Shown here: in pieces, positions 1 through 8,447 of the stretch | Numbering within the stretch: the stretch's first letter is position 1 | Layout of the letters: every line of letters starts with the position of its first letter | Translations under genes and position numbers: made by a program | NCBI RefSeq assembly: GCF_000468115.1 | Contig: NZ_AVQI01000056.1 | Span: 44,362 to 108,361 of the forward strand | Reading direction: 5' to 3' | Length of the DNA stretch: 64,000 nucleotides | Source: Treponema socranskii subsp. socranskii VPI DR56BR1116 = ATCC 35536 | GTDB lineage: Bacteria > Spirochaetota > Spirochaetia > Treponematales > Treponemataceae | Notes under the pieces: model-generated | The model's input: the letters and a program-made list of their open reading frames with translations, nothing else | The model's database searches: none | What the model was told of the DNA's origin: nothing

Positions 1-439
1 CGTTTGATCCGCCCAAGCCGAACAGCAGCACTTGCCGCGCGTTTGTCAAAGCGGATGCCGCTTGCGCTACGGCTTTTTTGTTGAGAAGTTTACGGCTCGC
101 TTCAAGCGTGCGGATCGTGTGTGCGAACACACTGTCGGCAATATCGTCGTTTGCTGCGACGGGGATTTCAAATATCTGCATATTTGCGGTAACGCTCTCT
201 TTTGCAAGCGCAAGCCGAAAGTGCTGATAACCCGAATATCCTATCTTTTTTACAAAACGCACGAGCGTCGCTTCGCTTGTGCCGATCTTTTTTGCAAGCT
301 CCGTAATACTCGATTCTGCCGACTTACCTCCCCATTTTAAGAGAAAGTCGGCAATGATTTTTTCTTTACCGCTGAATGACGCATAAGCGCTTTTGATATC
401 GTACATGACACTGACAAGGGTACTGTTGCTTTTCTTCAT
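1..439 (-). CDS. MurR/RpiR-family transcriptional regulator (partial, C-terminus outside window)
   Basis: Reading leftward from the ATG at 439 gives an open frame of 146 codons that runs off the window. The N-terminal part has the RpiR-type helix-turn-helix: SITELAKKIGTSEATLVRFV near residues 55-75, followed by GYSGYQHFRLALA. The last visible residues, RQVLLFGLGGSN, are the start of the SIS sugar-phosphate-binding domain. Regulators of this family usually sense a phosphosugar and control the adjacent catabolic operon. The gene is divergent from the oxidoreductase/isomerase/permease operon at 577-4049, so that operon is its likely target (inference). The family call is firm; the ligand is unknown. 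Confidence 0.85.
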   Translation of the reverse strand, partial: MKKSNSTLVSVMYDIKSAYASFSGKEKIIADFLLKWGGKSAESSITELAKKIGTSEATLVRFVKKIGYSGYQHFRLALAKESVTANMQIFEIPVAANDDIADSVFAHTIRTLEASRKLLNKKAVAQAASALTNARQVLLFGLGGSN

Positions 440-501
440 ATCCGTTCTTACCGGCTTCAGTATATCATGAAAAAAATTTTTATGCAAGGAATATTTTTTT
501 C

Positions 502-531
502 TTGACAAAAATATTCTTAGGGGTATATACT
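502..531 (+). promoter_or_regulatory. Sigma70-type promoter for the oxidoreductase-isomerase-permease operon
   Basis: TTGACA at 502-507 and TATACT at 526-531 are separated by 18 bases, close to consensus. Transcription would start near 538, giving a leader of about 40 bases to the ATG at 577. This makes in-frame starts upstream of 577 unlikely. The A/T-rich stretch just upstream (about 466-500) is where an RpiR-type repressor could bind; that part is inference. Confidence 0.7.
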
Positions 532-576
532 ATGACAGGATCCGGTGAGGTACTGATATTTTATAGAGGGCCGTAT

Positions 577-1668
577 ATGTTCGAAAAACTTAAAACAGGT
601 ATTATCGGTTGCGGTAAGGTTGGCGATTTTCATGCAAAAGCATATAGAGATCTTGCAGAAAGCCAGTTTACAGCTGTCTGTGATGCAAGTAAAGAACGTG
701 CAGATTTATTTGCTGAAAAATATCATGTGAAAGCATATACCGATGTGGCACAAATGTGCCGAACCGAACATCTCGATGTTGTGAGCATATGTACACCGCA
801 TCCTATGCATGCAACGCCCGCAGTAGAGGCCGCCGACTGTGGTGTAAATATTTTGATAGAAAAGCCTCTTGCATCCAGTCTTGCAGACTGTGATGCGATT
901 ATCGCTGCGATAGACAGAAACAAAGTACAAGCAGGAACGATGGTACAGCGCCGTTTTTATAGGCCGTGTATGCGTATTCATAAAGCGATAAAAGAGGGAA
1001 AAATTGGAAAGCCGATAGTCGGTATAGTAACGATGCTCGGTTGGCGAGATAAGGCATATTATGAATCGGATTCGTGGCGCGGTACATGGAAAGGCGAAGG
1101 TGGTGGAGTTCTTGTCAATCAGGCACCGCATCAGCTTGATTTGCTTTTGTGGTACATGGGCGAAGTTGATGAATTATACGGCGTATGGAAGAATTTTAAC
1201 CATCCGTATATAGAAGTAGAAGATACAGCCGTTGCTGTTATTAAATTTAAAAACGGGGGGCTTGGCAATATAATCGTAAGTAACAGTCAGAATCCTGCCT
1301 TATATGGAAAAGTACATATATTTGGAGAAAATGGCAGTGCCGTTGGCGTACAGACTGACGGCGGAGCGATGTTTATTGCAGGTATGTCCACGATTACTGA
1401 ACCGCCGGTCAACGATATGTGGACGGTACGCGGTGAGGCAGAGTTGTTGGATTCGTGGAAAAAAGACGATTGTGATTTTTTTAACAGTATTGATTCCATG
1501 TATTATTATCATCGGGAACAGATAAAGGATTTTTTATCTGCCGTTCGAAATAATACCAAACCTCTTGTCGACTGTAGAGACGGTAGACGTACGGTAGAAT
1601 TGTTTGAGGCAATTTATCGCTCTTCAAAATTAAATACAGTTATTACGTTTCCGCTGAGAGCAAAGTAA
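577..1668 (+). CDS. Gfo/Idh/MocA-family NAD(P)-dependent oxidoreductase
   Basis: A 363-residue protein. The N-terminal Rossmann fold begins KTGIIGCGKVGDFHAKAY (GxGxxG), and the family EKP motif is present in ILIEKPLASS near residue 98. The C-terminal domain carries GGGVLVNQAPHQLDLLLWYM, the conserved His-containing helix of the family. Members oxidise sugars, inositols or sugar acids. The start at 577 was chosen because it has an AGAGGG ribosome site at 565-570 and lies downstream of the promoter. First gene of an operon with the isomerase at 1678 and the GntP permease at 2613, implying import then oxidation/isomerisation of a sugar acid or polyol. The substrate cannot be named from sequence. 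Confidence 0.88.
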   Translation: MFEKLKTGIIGCGKVGDFHAKAYRDLAESQFTAVCDASKERADLFAEKYHVKAYTDVAQMCRTEHLDVVSICTPHPMHATPAVEAADCGVNILIEKPLASSLADCDAIIAAIDRNKVQAGTMVQRRFYRPCMRIHKAIKEGKIGKPIVGIVTMLGWRDKAYYESDSWRGTWKGEGGGVLVNQAPHQLDLLLWYMGEVDELYGVWKNFNHPYIEVEDTAVAVIKFKNGGLGNIIVSNSQNPALYGKVHIFGENGSAVGVQTDGGAMFIAGMSTITEPPVNDMWTVRGEAELLDSWKKDDCDFFNSIDSMYYYHREQIKDFLSAVRNNTKPLVDCRDGRRTVELFEAIYRSSKLNTVITFPLRAK

Positions 1669-1677
1669 GGATAGTGT

Positions 1678-2553
1678 ATGAAACTTTCGTACAATGAAGC
1701 ATGTGGGCTCGGCTGTTCTACATTGGAAGAAGATTTAATATATTGCGAAAAAGTCGGTTTCGATTATATTGAAATCCGGCTGGATATGTTGCGGAAATAT
1801 CTTGAGAACCATTCGAATCATGAGCTCAAGTCATTTTTCAAATCAAGTCATATAAAACCTCACGCATTCAACGCTCTGTATATTTATCCTGAATTTCTGA
1901 GTCCTCAAGATGAGCCGAGTAGACAACAATTACTTATGGATGAATTTAGACTCGGTTTGGAGATCGGCAAAACAATCGGATCTCATTATTTTATCGTTGT
2001 ACCGCCACTCCAGCGAGATCCAAAAGGCGGACCATATAAAGGAAATTGGCAAAATACATATAATGCCTGTGTAAATATTTTAAAAAAATTATCTGAATAT
2101 GCGGAACCGTATGATATGAATTTATGTTTTGAACTCGTCGGATTTGAACGTTCTAGTGTCCGTTCGATTGAGCAGGCCGATATGATTATTCGCGCTGTCG
2201 ATAAACATAATGTCGGGTTCGTTTTTGATTCTTATAATATTTATTTAAATGGCGGATTAAACGATTTTTCAGCATTGTACAATGTACAACCTGAGAAAAT
2301 TTTTGCGGTACATCTTGTCAGCGGCGATAATGTGCCTGTTCAAGAGAGAGGTCAAGATAAACGGTGTTTTTGCGGGCAGGGTGTTGTTGATATAGACGGT
2401 TTTTTAAAAACGTTGAAAGCGCTCGGTTATAACGGCATGATATCAATCGAAACTTTTCGTCCGGAATATTGGCAAAAAACTCCGCAATGGATTATTGAGA
2501 ATGCATATCGTAGTACACGAGCAGCCGCCGAAAAAGCCTGCTGTTTAAGATGA
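1678..2553 (+). CDS. Sugar phosphate isomerase/epimerase family protein (xylose-isomerase-like TIM barrel)
   Basis: A 291-residue AP-endonuclease-2/IolE/IolI-type TIM barrel. Metal-ligand motifs are visible: LCFELVGFE near 158-166, VGFVFDSYN near 186, FAVHLVSGD near 216 and GMISIETFRPEYW near 256. These barrels catalyse isomerisation, epimerisation or dehydration of sugars and inositols with a divalent metal. It starts nine bases after the oxidoreductase stop, so the two are translated together. The pairing Gfo/Idh/MocA plus TIM-barrel isomerase is typical of inositol or sugar-acid catabolism. Function within the family is not resolvable here. Confidence 0.85.
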   Translation: MKLSYNEACGLGCSTLEEDLIYCEKVGFDYIEIRLDMLRKYLENHSNHELKSFFKSSHIKPHAFNALYIYPEFLSPQDEPSRQQLLMDEFRLGLEIGKTIGSHYFIVVPPLQRDPKGGPYKGNWQNTYNACVNILKKLSEYAEPYDMNLCFELVGFERSSVRSIEQADMIIRAVDKHNVGFVFDSYNIYLNGGLNDFSALYNVQPEKIFAVHLVSGDNVPVQERGQDKRCFCGQGVVDIDGFLKTLKALGYNGMISIETFRPEYWQKTPQWIIENAYRSTRAAAEKACCLR

Positions 2554-2612
2554 CAAATAGAGAATAAAAGCGTTCGATGAACGCAGATAATAAATTTTTA
2601 TGGAGGATTTAT

Positions 2613-4049
2613 ATGACACCGATTGCCTTTATTATTATGCTTGCTGTCGCAGTTGTTATTCTGACTTTTTTAACACTCAGATTAAAGATGCATCCTATTA
2701 TGGTCCTGTTTATTACCGCTACTTTCTGCGGACTTGTTTCTGGTAAAGGGCTGGTAAATACATTCAGTTCCATTACAAATTATTTCGGCTCCACGCTTGG
2801 TGCTATCGGTATTATGATTATCTTTGGTGCAATTATTGCCGCAGGTATCAGTGATACCGGTGCCGCGACAAGTATCGTAAATTTCTTTATCCGTTTGTTT
2901 CGGGGTAAACATCTTGAGCTTGCGCCGTCCCTTACCGGATTCATTATGAGTATTCCCGTATTCGGTGATATTGCTATTATTTTAAATGCACCGATTTCTG
3001 CCGTTCTTGCAAAACGCAAAAATATGAGTATGGCACAAATGGCTCCTTTCGTTAATTTAGGGCTTACGCTGACACACGGGCTTGTTCCCCCGACTCCCGG
3101 AATTTTGGCGGTTTCTGTCTTGCTCGGGGCGGACATCGGTACAGTAATCCTGTGGGGGCTGGTATGTTCCTGTATATCGTTTGCCATTTGTTATCTGGTA
3201 TTGTGTCCTATTTATGCGAAAGGTGAATATATCGAGCCTCTTCCAGTGTATACGGAAGGAATAGAATCTGTTCCAGATACATCCTCGGTTGAGCAACTGA
3301 TCATTAAAGAGGATAATACTCCTAACGCACTGACAGCATTTTTACCGTTGCTTTTACCTGCGTTTATGATTGCAATCGGTTCTATCGGTAAGCTGAATGC
3401 TGTAAAAGATTCCAGTGCATATATTTTTTTCAATACATTTGGCAATACGGTTCTTGCATTATTTTGTGGTATTATCTGTGTGGGTTTGCTCGTATTCGGA
3501 AGAAAGCAAAAAGTTATTGCGAAAGCAAATGCTGATGGAATCGGTTATACGGTATCGGATAAAAGCAGCTGGTTTGAGATTGTGATGAATAATTGGATAG
3601 GAAGAGCCATCTATATTGCTATTAGTGCACTGCTTATTACAGCTATGGGGGGAGCGATGGGCGGTATCTTGCGTGAAAATGAAGCGATTAAGACAATCGG
3701 AAATATAATCGGATCAACCAGCTTTCCTGCAATTCTTGTTCCTTTTCTTCTTGCCGCAATATTGATGATCGTATGCGGCTCTATGACGACAGCCTCCATG
3801 ACTGCTGCCGGTATCATGGCCGGTATGATTTCCGTATTGAATATAAGTCCGGTTACTTCAGCTCTTGCTATCGGTGCGGGATCAATGGTCGGCTGGCACA
3901 TTAATAATAGCGGTTTTTGGATATTTACGTCTTTGTACGGGTTTGATACAAAACAGGGATTGAAATATTTTACAACTACAAATGCTCTCGGTGGTATTGT
4001 GGCATTTATCTTTTTGGTAATCTTTAATTTTGCCGGATTAATCCCCTGA
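2613..4049 (+). CDS. GntP-family gluconate/organic acid:H+ symporter
   Basis: A 478-residue polytopic membrane protein with about 12 hydrophobic segments. Family features include FGDIAIILNAPIS, LTHGLVPPTPGILAV near residues 150-170 and a Gly-rich GGAMGGILRENEAIKTIG segment. GntP transporters take up gluconate, glycerate or related hydroxy acids with protons. The start at 2613 has GGAGG six bases upstream (2602-2606); an in-frame ATG at 2577 lacks a ribosome site. Last gene of the operon, followed by a terminator at 4063. The transporter implies that the operon substrate is a carboxylated sugar or hydroxy acid (inference). Confidence 0.88.
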   Translation: MTPIAFIIMLAVAVVILTFLTLRLKMHPIMVLFITATFCGLVSGKGLVNTFSSITNYFGSTLGAIGIMIIFGAIIAAGISDTGAATSIVNFFIRLFRGKHLELAPSLTGFIMSIPVFGDIAIILNAPISAVLAKRKNMSMAQMAPFVNLGLTLTHGLVPPTPGILAVSVLLGADIGTVILWGLVCSCISFAICYLVLCPIYAKGEYIEPLPVYTEGIESVPDTSSVEQLIIKEDNTPNALTAFLPLLLPAFMIAIGSIGKLNAVKDSSAYIFFNTFGNTVLALFCGIICVGLLVFGRKQKVIAKANADGIGYTVSDKSSWFEIVMNNWIGRAIYIAISALLITAMGGAMGGILRENEAIKTIGNIIGSTSFPAILVPFLLAAILMIVCGSMTTASMTAAGIMAGMISVLNISPVTSALAIGAGSMVGWHINNSGFWIFTSLYGFDTKQGLKYFTTTNALGGIVAFIFLVIFNFAGLIP

Positions 4050-4062
4050 ATACGCTTGCCGC

Positions 4063-4098
4063 GGCGGATAGTATGTTTACGCTGTCCGCCGATTTTTT
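4063..4098 (+). terminator. Rho-independent terminator after the GntP gene
   Basis: GGCGGATAG (4063-4071) pairs with CTGTCCGCC (4082-4090), a 9-bp stem with one G-T wobble, followed by six T at 4093-4098. It ends the plus-strand operon. The T-run overlaps the stop codon of the convergent thioesterase gene. Confidence 0.8.
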
Positions 4099-4846
4099 AA
4101 TAATACAGTTCGCTTTCAAAGCACGTCGCGTTTTTTTGTTTTCCGACAACGGTTATCTTTTTCGCCTCATCATCAAAGGCTGCAAACATCGTTATCGTGT
4201 CGCCTTTTTTCGCTTCGTGCGAATAATTTATGCGGAAATCGGTAAAGTTTTTACGCTGGTACTCTTCCGGTAAACAGTCGATCGCGAATGCACCGTAACG
4301 GGAATTGTTCATGTGTCCGTTTGCGTCTATGTCCGACCAGCAGATGGGACGGCTCGCGCATTCGACGAGGTTTTCGGGGATCGCGATTTTTCCCGGCGCC
4401 ATGCAGTCGTGTTCTTCTTTTCGCACCGGTTCGGGACGCAGGGTAAAATCCTTCGTGCGTATGATGCGGTGCGATGCGTAATCGACAACGAACCACGAAC
4501 TCGAACCGCTTACGAGGGGCGTGCCGTCTCGGTCTTTTATTTCGTACGCTCTCATGAGCTGCAGCGCTTCGGGTTTTTCTTCCCACGTGGCGATTGTGAC
4601 GATGTCGTTTGCTTTCGGCATTTTATGAAAACGAAAGGCGATGCGCGAAAGGAGAATCGCATAATTTCGTTCGGCGAGAAACGTAAACGAAATGCCGCGC
4701 TCGTAATAATCTTCGATCGCCGTATCGGTCGTGAGCCGCAGCAGTTCTGAAAAATTGAGATTCGAAAGCATATTGCATTGACAAAAATGCAGCTTCATTT
4801 CGCTGTAAAAAGTTCCCTTATCGTCATAGCGTTGATGATAATCCAT
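4097..4846 (-). CDS. Acyl-ACP thioesterase (hotdog fold)
   Basis: A 249-residue double-hotdog thioesterase. It starts MDYHQRYDDKGTFYSEMKLH; the second half contains CWSDIDANGHMNNSRY, the typical DxNxHxNN active-site loop. The enzyme hydrolyses fatty acyl-ACP to free fatty acid. The start overlaps the hisF stop (TAATG), with GGTGAGG as ribosome site, so it is translationally coupled to hisF. Coupling of a lipid enzyme to hisHF is odd and may be only operon drift. The family call is firm; chain-length preference is not visible. Confidence 0.85.
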   Translation of the reverse strand: MDYHQRYDDKGTFYSEMKLHFCQCNMLSNLNFSELLRLTTDTAIEDYYERGISFTFLAERNYAILLSRIAFRFHKMPKANDIVTIATWEEKPEALQLMRAYEIKDRDGTPLVSGSSSWFVVDYASHRIIRTKDFTLRPEPVRKEEHDCMAPGKIAIPENLVECASRPICWSDIDANGHMNNSRYGAFAIDCLPEEYQRKNFTDFRINYSHEAKKGDTITMFAAFDDEAKKITVVGKQKNATCFESELYY

Positions 4847-5610
4847 TACAACCTCACCGGAATATGCTGCGCGTCTAGTTCCCGTTTGATGCGGGCGATC
4901 GTATAGTTTCCCGAATGCACCATCGTTGCGATGAGCGCCGCGTCTGCTTTTCCTTCCGTAAACGCATCGGCGATGTGCTGCACGCATCCCGCTCCTCCCG
5001 AAGCGATAACCGGAACGGAAACGCTTTCGGAAATCATGCGCGTGAGCGAAAGTTCGTAACCGTTTTGCACACCGTCGGTATCGATCGCGTTTAAAACGAT
5101 TTCGCCCGCTCCGAGCGAAACCGCTTTTTGCGCCCACTCTTTTGCATCCAAATCCGTTTTCGTCCTTCCGCCGTTGATGAATACGCGGTAGCCGCTCGGC
5201 ATCGCTTCATCGCGCGAAGCGTCCATGCCGAGGACGATACATTGATTTCCGAAAACGCGGGCGCCATCCCTGATAAGGTCGGGATTTTTTACCGCTTGCG
5301 AATTGAGGCTCACTTTTTCCGCTCCGGCAAGAATGGTCGAGCGTATGTCGTCGATCGTTGCGATGCCGCCTCCGACGCAAAAGGGAATAAACACTTGGTG
5401 CGCGACGCGTGCGACGAGGTCGAGTATGGGGCCTCTCCCGTTTGCCGACGCCATGATATCGTAAAAGACGAGTTCGTCTACGCCTTGCCGCCAGTATTCG
5501 GCAGCCATCGCAACGGGGTCTCCGATATCGCGGTTGTTTTGAAATTTGATGCCCTTTGTCGTACGCCCGTCTTTGACGTCGAGGCAGACGATAATCCGTT
5601 TTTTCAGCAT
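4846..5610 (-). CDS. hisF: Imidazole glycerol phosphate synthase cyclase subunit HisF
   Basis: A 254-residue (beta-alpha)8 barrel of normal length. The catalytic aspartates are present in IVCLDVKDG (Asp11) and LGMDASRD (about Asp130), and the phosphate loops in FCVGGGIAT and VIASGGAG. With HisH it converts PRFAR plus ammonia into imidazole glycerol phosphate and AICAR in histidine synthesis. It overlaps hisH upstream and the thioesterase downstream by a few bases. No other his gene lies in the window, so the pair may either complete a scattered histidine pathway or be a paralogue used in an amidino-sugar pathway. Confidence 0.9.
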   Translation of the reverse strand: MLKKRIIVCLDVKDGRTTKGIKFQNNRDIGDPVAMAAEYWRQGVDELVFYDIMASANGRGPILDLVARVAHQVFIPFCVGGGIATIDDIRSTILAGAEKVSLNSQAVKNPDLIRDGARVFGNQCIVLGMDASRDEAMPSGYRVFINGGRTKTDLDAKEWAQKAVSLGAGEIVLNAIDTDGVQNGYELSLTRMISESVSVPVIASGGAGCVQHIADAFTEGKADAALIATMVHSGNYTIARIKRELDAQHIPVRL

Positions 5611-6245
5611 ACCGCTTCTCCGCGGCAGTAATTTGCAAGGAGTTTAAGACCGTTCGCGCCCGACTTTTCAGGATGAAATTGAAAAGCCGCGACGCTGCCG
5701 CTTTCGATGACTGCCGGAACGATGCCTCCGTAGTTCGTGTAAGCTTTGACGACGAAAGCATCCTCGGGCTGCATGACATAGGAGTGCACGAAGTAAAAAT
5801 CGGAATGCTCATCGACACCGGCAAAGAGGGGAGACGCACCGTTCGCGTACATCAAATCGTTCCATCCCATGTGCGGCACTTTGAGGCGCGGCGCTTCGTC
5901 GTGCGAGGCTTGCCACAGCGATGAAAATTTAATAATTTTCCCTTTGACGAGACCGAGACAGACGGTATCCCCTTCTTCGGAGTAATCGAAAATGATCTGC
6001 GAGCCGAGACAGATGCCGAGAATGGGTTTGTGCGCACCGCTCCAATCTTTTAAAAACGAATCGAAGCCCGTACGCGAAAGCTGTTCCATCGCATAAGCGG
6101 CTTCTCCTACTCCCGGAACGATGAGGCGGCTGCAGTGCGCGAGTCCGCTCGGACGCTTGGAAACCGTAAACGGAAAGCCCAGCGATTCGAGGGCGTGCTC
6201 GACGCTTTTGATATTGCCTGCGTTGTAATCGACGATTCCGATCAT
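5604..6245 (-). CDS. hisH: Imidazole glycerol phosphate synthase glutaminase subunit HisH
   Basis: A 213-residue class I glutamine amidotransferase. It begins MIGIVDYNAGNIKSVEHAL; the nucleophile Cys is in LGICLGSQ and the His-Glu pair in FQFHPEKSG. It supplies ammonia to HisF. The start at 6245 gives the usual family length; the open frame continues 21 codons upstream without homology and no strong ribosome site is evident at either start. The hisF start lies seven bases inside the hisH end, so the subunits are translationally coupled. Confidence 0.9.
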   Translation of the reverse strand: MIGIVDYNAGNIKSVEHALESLGFPFTVSKRPSGLAHCSRLIVPGVGEAAYAMEQLSRTGFDSFLKDWSGAHKPILGICLGSQIIFDYSEEGDTVCLGLVKGKIIKFSSLWQASHDEAPRLKVPHMGWNDLMYANGASPLFAGVDEHSDFYFVHSYVMQPEDAFVVKAYTNYGGIVPAVIESGSVAAFQFHPEKSGANGLKLLANYCRGEAVC

Positions 6246-6365
6246 AGGAGCATAGTAGTATGAACGGCGGATTTTGTAAATTACCTTGTCACCGATCAAA
6301 AGCAGCACGCGAAACGGTCGGAAGATTTTATACTTCCGTAATATAAAAAGAAAGGTTTGCGATGT

Positions 6366-7262
6366 TTAATACAGCTCTTTCATCCGATAAAAATTGTCGT
6401 ACATCTTTTGCCAGCGCGGATTGTTTTGATGCGGAACGCAGTCTTCCTGCCAGCACCACCAAAAGTATCCGCCGACATAGCGGTCGTTATACGGGGTCAT
6501 GAGGTAATACGCATCGGCTTGTTTGTTAAAATCGTTTCCCGCCTTGTGCGCAGACGCAAAGCCGCATTCGCCGAAGGCGAGCAGCGAATTGGGGAAAAGC
6601 CGGTACAGGTTTTCGAATACGGTGTTCCAGTCTTCGTGTTCGCCGTCGTTGTCTTCGTCGTAATAGCTGACAAGCACGTAATCGAGCGCGGCTTTCATAT
6701 CCGCGGGAATGTACTTTGCAAGCCACGCTTCCATCGTCATGCTTTGATCGCCCGGCTTGAACATATATGCCGTAAGCGCCGTCTTATATCCGCTCGAGTG
6801 CAAATATGCCCACGCCGCGTAGACTTTTTGCGCATTCAATGCGTTCGTACCGCCGAGCCATCCTTCACCGTTGATTTCGTTGCCGACTTCCCAAATATCG
6901 ACATACGGAGCGAGGTGCAAAGCGCAGTCGACAAAACGCGCGGTATACGCTTTGACGGTTTTATAGCGTTTCATATCTTCGGAATCGCAGGGACACAACA
7001 TGATGTACGCGACTTCGTGCAGGCGGGAAAGCAGCGGAATAAAATCAGCCGGCTTTATATCGGCATCGATGACGACGCGCGCGGCGGGTTTTACGGGAAG
7101 CGCCCGTACGGCATCCGTAACGGCATCGATTGAAGAGGATGAAAGCGCATCGAGCGTTATACCGTACAGCGGCGCGGATTTTTTTTGCAGCTCTTCTGCG
7201 GCTGTCGGATAAGCGCCAAGGCTCACCGCCGCGATAATCAAAAACAGCGTATGTCGCATCAT
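6366..7262 (-). CDS. Secreted glycoside hydrolase-like TIM-barrel protein (clan GH-A type)
   Basis: A 298-residue protein with a cleavable signal peptide (hydrophobic residues 4-20, then AYPTAAEE). The acid/base signature of clan GH-A is seen in DIWEVGNEINGEGW (NE pair near residue 128) and a candidate nucleophile Glu in LLAFGECGFASA near 232. A Trp-rich segment, GGYFWWCWQ, near 268 could line the sugar site. It would act outside the inner membrane on an oligosaccharide. I do not recognise the exact GH family. It stands alone between hisH and the iron transporter. Confidence 0.65.
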   Translation of the reverse strand: MMRHTLFLIIAAVSLGAYPTAAEELQKKSAPLYGITLDALSSSSIDAVTDAVRALPVKPAARVVIDADIKPADFIPLLSRLHEVAYIMLCPCDSEDMKRYKTVKAYTARFVDCALHLAPYVDIWEVGNEINGEGWLGGTNALNAQKVYAAWAYLHSSGYKTALTAYMFKPGDQSMTMEAWLAKYIPADMKAALDYVLVSYYDEDNDGEHEDWNTVFENLYRLFPNSLLAFGECGFASAHKAGNDFNKQADAYYLMTPYNDRYVGGYFWWCWQEDCVPHQNNPRWQKMYDNFYRMKELY

Positions 7263-7322
7263 AATTTTCCGTCCTAATTTAAAAAACCTATACAGGTAAA
7301 AGATACAAGGGTAATCATCGTC

Positions 7323-7351
7323 TTGACAGGATCGGCGGAAAAGAATATCGT
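7323..7351 (+). promoter_or_regulatory. Probable sigma70-type promoter for the iron ABC operon
   Basis: TTGACA at 7323-7328, 17-base spacer, TATCGT at 7346-7351. This implies a leader of about 75 bases before the ATG at 7434. An A/T-rich block at 7399-7417 could hold a metal-repressor site; no clear consensus was recognised. Confidence 0.45.
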
Positions 7352-7433
7352 TACCTTCTGCTAATTGAGAAAACTGCGCGCGATGATCTTCGAGGGAAAA
7401 TTATTAATTATAATGTAAAAGGAAAACATAACT

Positions 7434-8447
7434 ATGAATTGTACTGCCGGACAGCGCAAGATCATCTTTGCCGCTCTCGCCGTGCTGCCGTTTTTTACCG
7501 CCCTCATCTGTCTCGGATTCGGACGCTATGCGCTTGGCCTTTTCGATACGGTGCGCATCCTCTTTTCCGGCATAACGAAGGCTGAGATCACTGCGGTGGA
7601 ACGCTCCGTCATATTCAGCGTCCGCTTGCCGCGCATCATTTTGGCGGCTTTTGTCGGAGCGGGTTTGAGCTGCGCCGGTGCCGCTTTCCAAAGTTTGTTT
7701 ACGAATCCGCTTGCAACGCCCGATACGCTCGGGGTGGCGAGCGGCGCATCGTTCGGTGCGGTATCGGCGCTCCTTTTCCGAAGCAATTTGATCGTCGTAC
7801 AGCTTTCGGCTCTTGTATTCGGACTTGCCGCCTGTGCCGCCACCTATTCGGCAGGACGATTCCGCGGACGCAGTTCGGTCGTCATGATCGTGCTTTCGGG
7901 CATGGTCGTCTCGGCTCTCTTTCAAGCCTTTGTGTCCCTCGTCAAATACGCCGCCGATCCGCAGGATATTTTGCCGTCGATCACGTATTGGCTTATGGGC
8001 AGTATGTCGGGTGCGAGCTGTAAAACGCTTTTGCTCGGGCTTCCGTTTATCGCTGCGGGAACGCTCATCATCTTTGCGCTCCGCTGGCGGCTCAATATTT
8101 TGTCGCTGAACGAAGACGAAGCGAGATCGATGGGTATGAACATCCGCAGGATGCGTTTCCTCGTCATCGTCGCCTCATCTCTTATCACTGCGTCCGCCGT
8201 GTCGATGTGCGGTTCCGTCGGCTGGGTGGGCTTGCTCGTTCCGCACATGTCGCGTATGCTCACGGGCAGCGACAACCGCACCGTCATCCCCGTCAGCATC
8301 AGTTTGGGGGCGGTCTTCGTCATCATTATAGACACCTTTGCAAGAAGCGCGAGTGCAGCCGAAATTCCGATTTCGATTTTGACGGCGGTTATCGGTGCAC
8401 CGTTTTTTATCGCGCTTTTACGAAAGACGGGAGGGGCGTGGACATGA
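7434..8447 (+). CDS. Iron(III)/siderophore ABC transporter permease (FecCD family)
   Basis: A 337-residue inner-membrane permease with about nine hydrophobic segments. Family motifs include RLPRIILAAFVGAGLSCAGA near 60-80, NPLATPDTLGVASGASFGA near 90-110, and GSVGWVGLLVPHMSRML near 258, the loop that contacts the ATPase. Ribosome site AAAGGAAAA precedes the ATG. The stop overlaps the ATPase start (ATGA), giving a three-gene operon with the lipoprotein at 9328. The exact chelate (haem, siderophore, cobalamin) cannot be read from the sequence. Confidence 0.9.
   Translation: MNCTAGQRKIIFAALAVLPFFTALICLGFGRYALGLFDTVRILFSGITKAEITAVERSVIFSVRLPRIILAAFVGAGLSCAGAAFQSLFTNPLATPDTLGVASGASFGAVSALLFRSNLIVVQLSALVFGLAACAATYSAGRFRGRSSVVMIVLSGMVVSALFQAFVSLVKYAADPQDILPSITYWLMGSMSGASCKTLLLGLPFIAAGTLIIFALRWRLNILSLNEDEARSMGMNIRRMRFLVIVASSLITASAVSMCGSVGWVGLLVPHMSRMLTGSDNRTVIPVSISLGAVFVIIIDTFARSASAAEIPISILTAVIGAPFFIALLRKTGGAWT

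Noticed and set aside
7262..7433. Cobalamin riboswitch before the FecCD-type operon
   Set aside because: No B12-box-like conserved core was found in the spacer, so vitamin B12 as ligand has no support from it.
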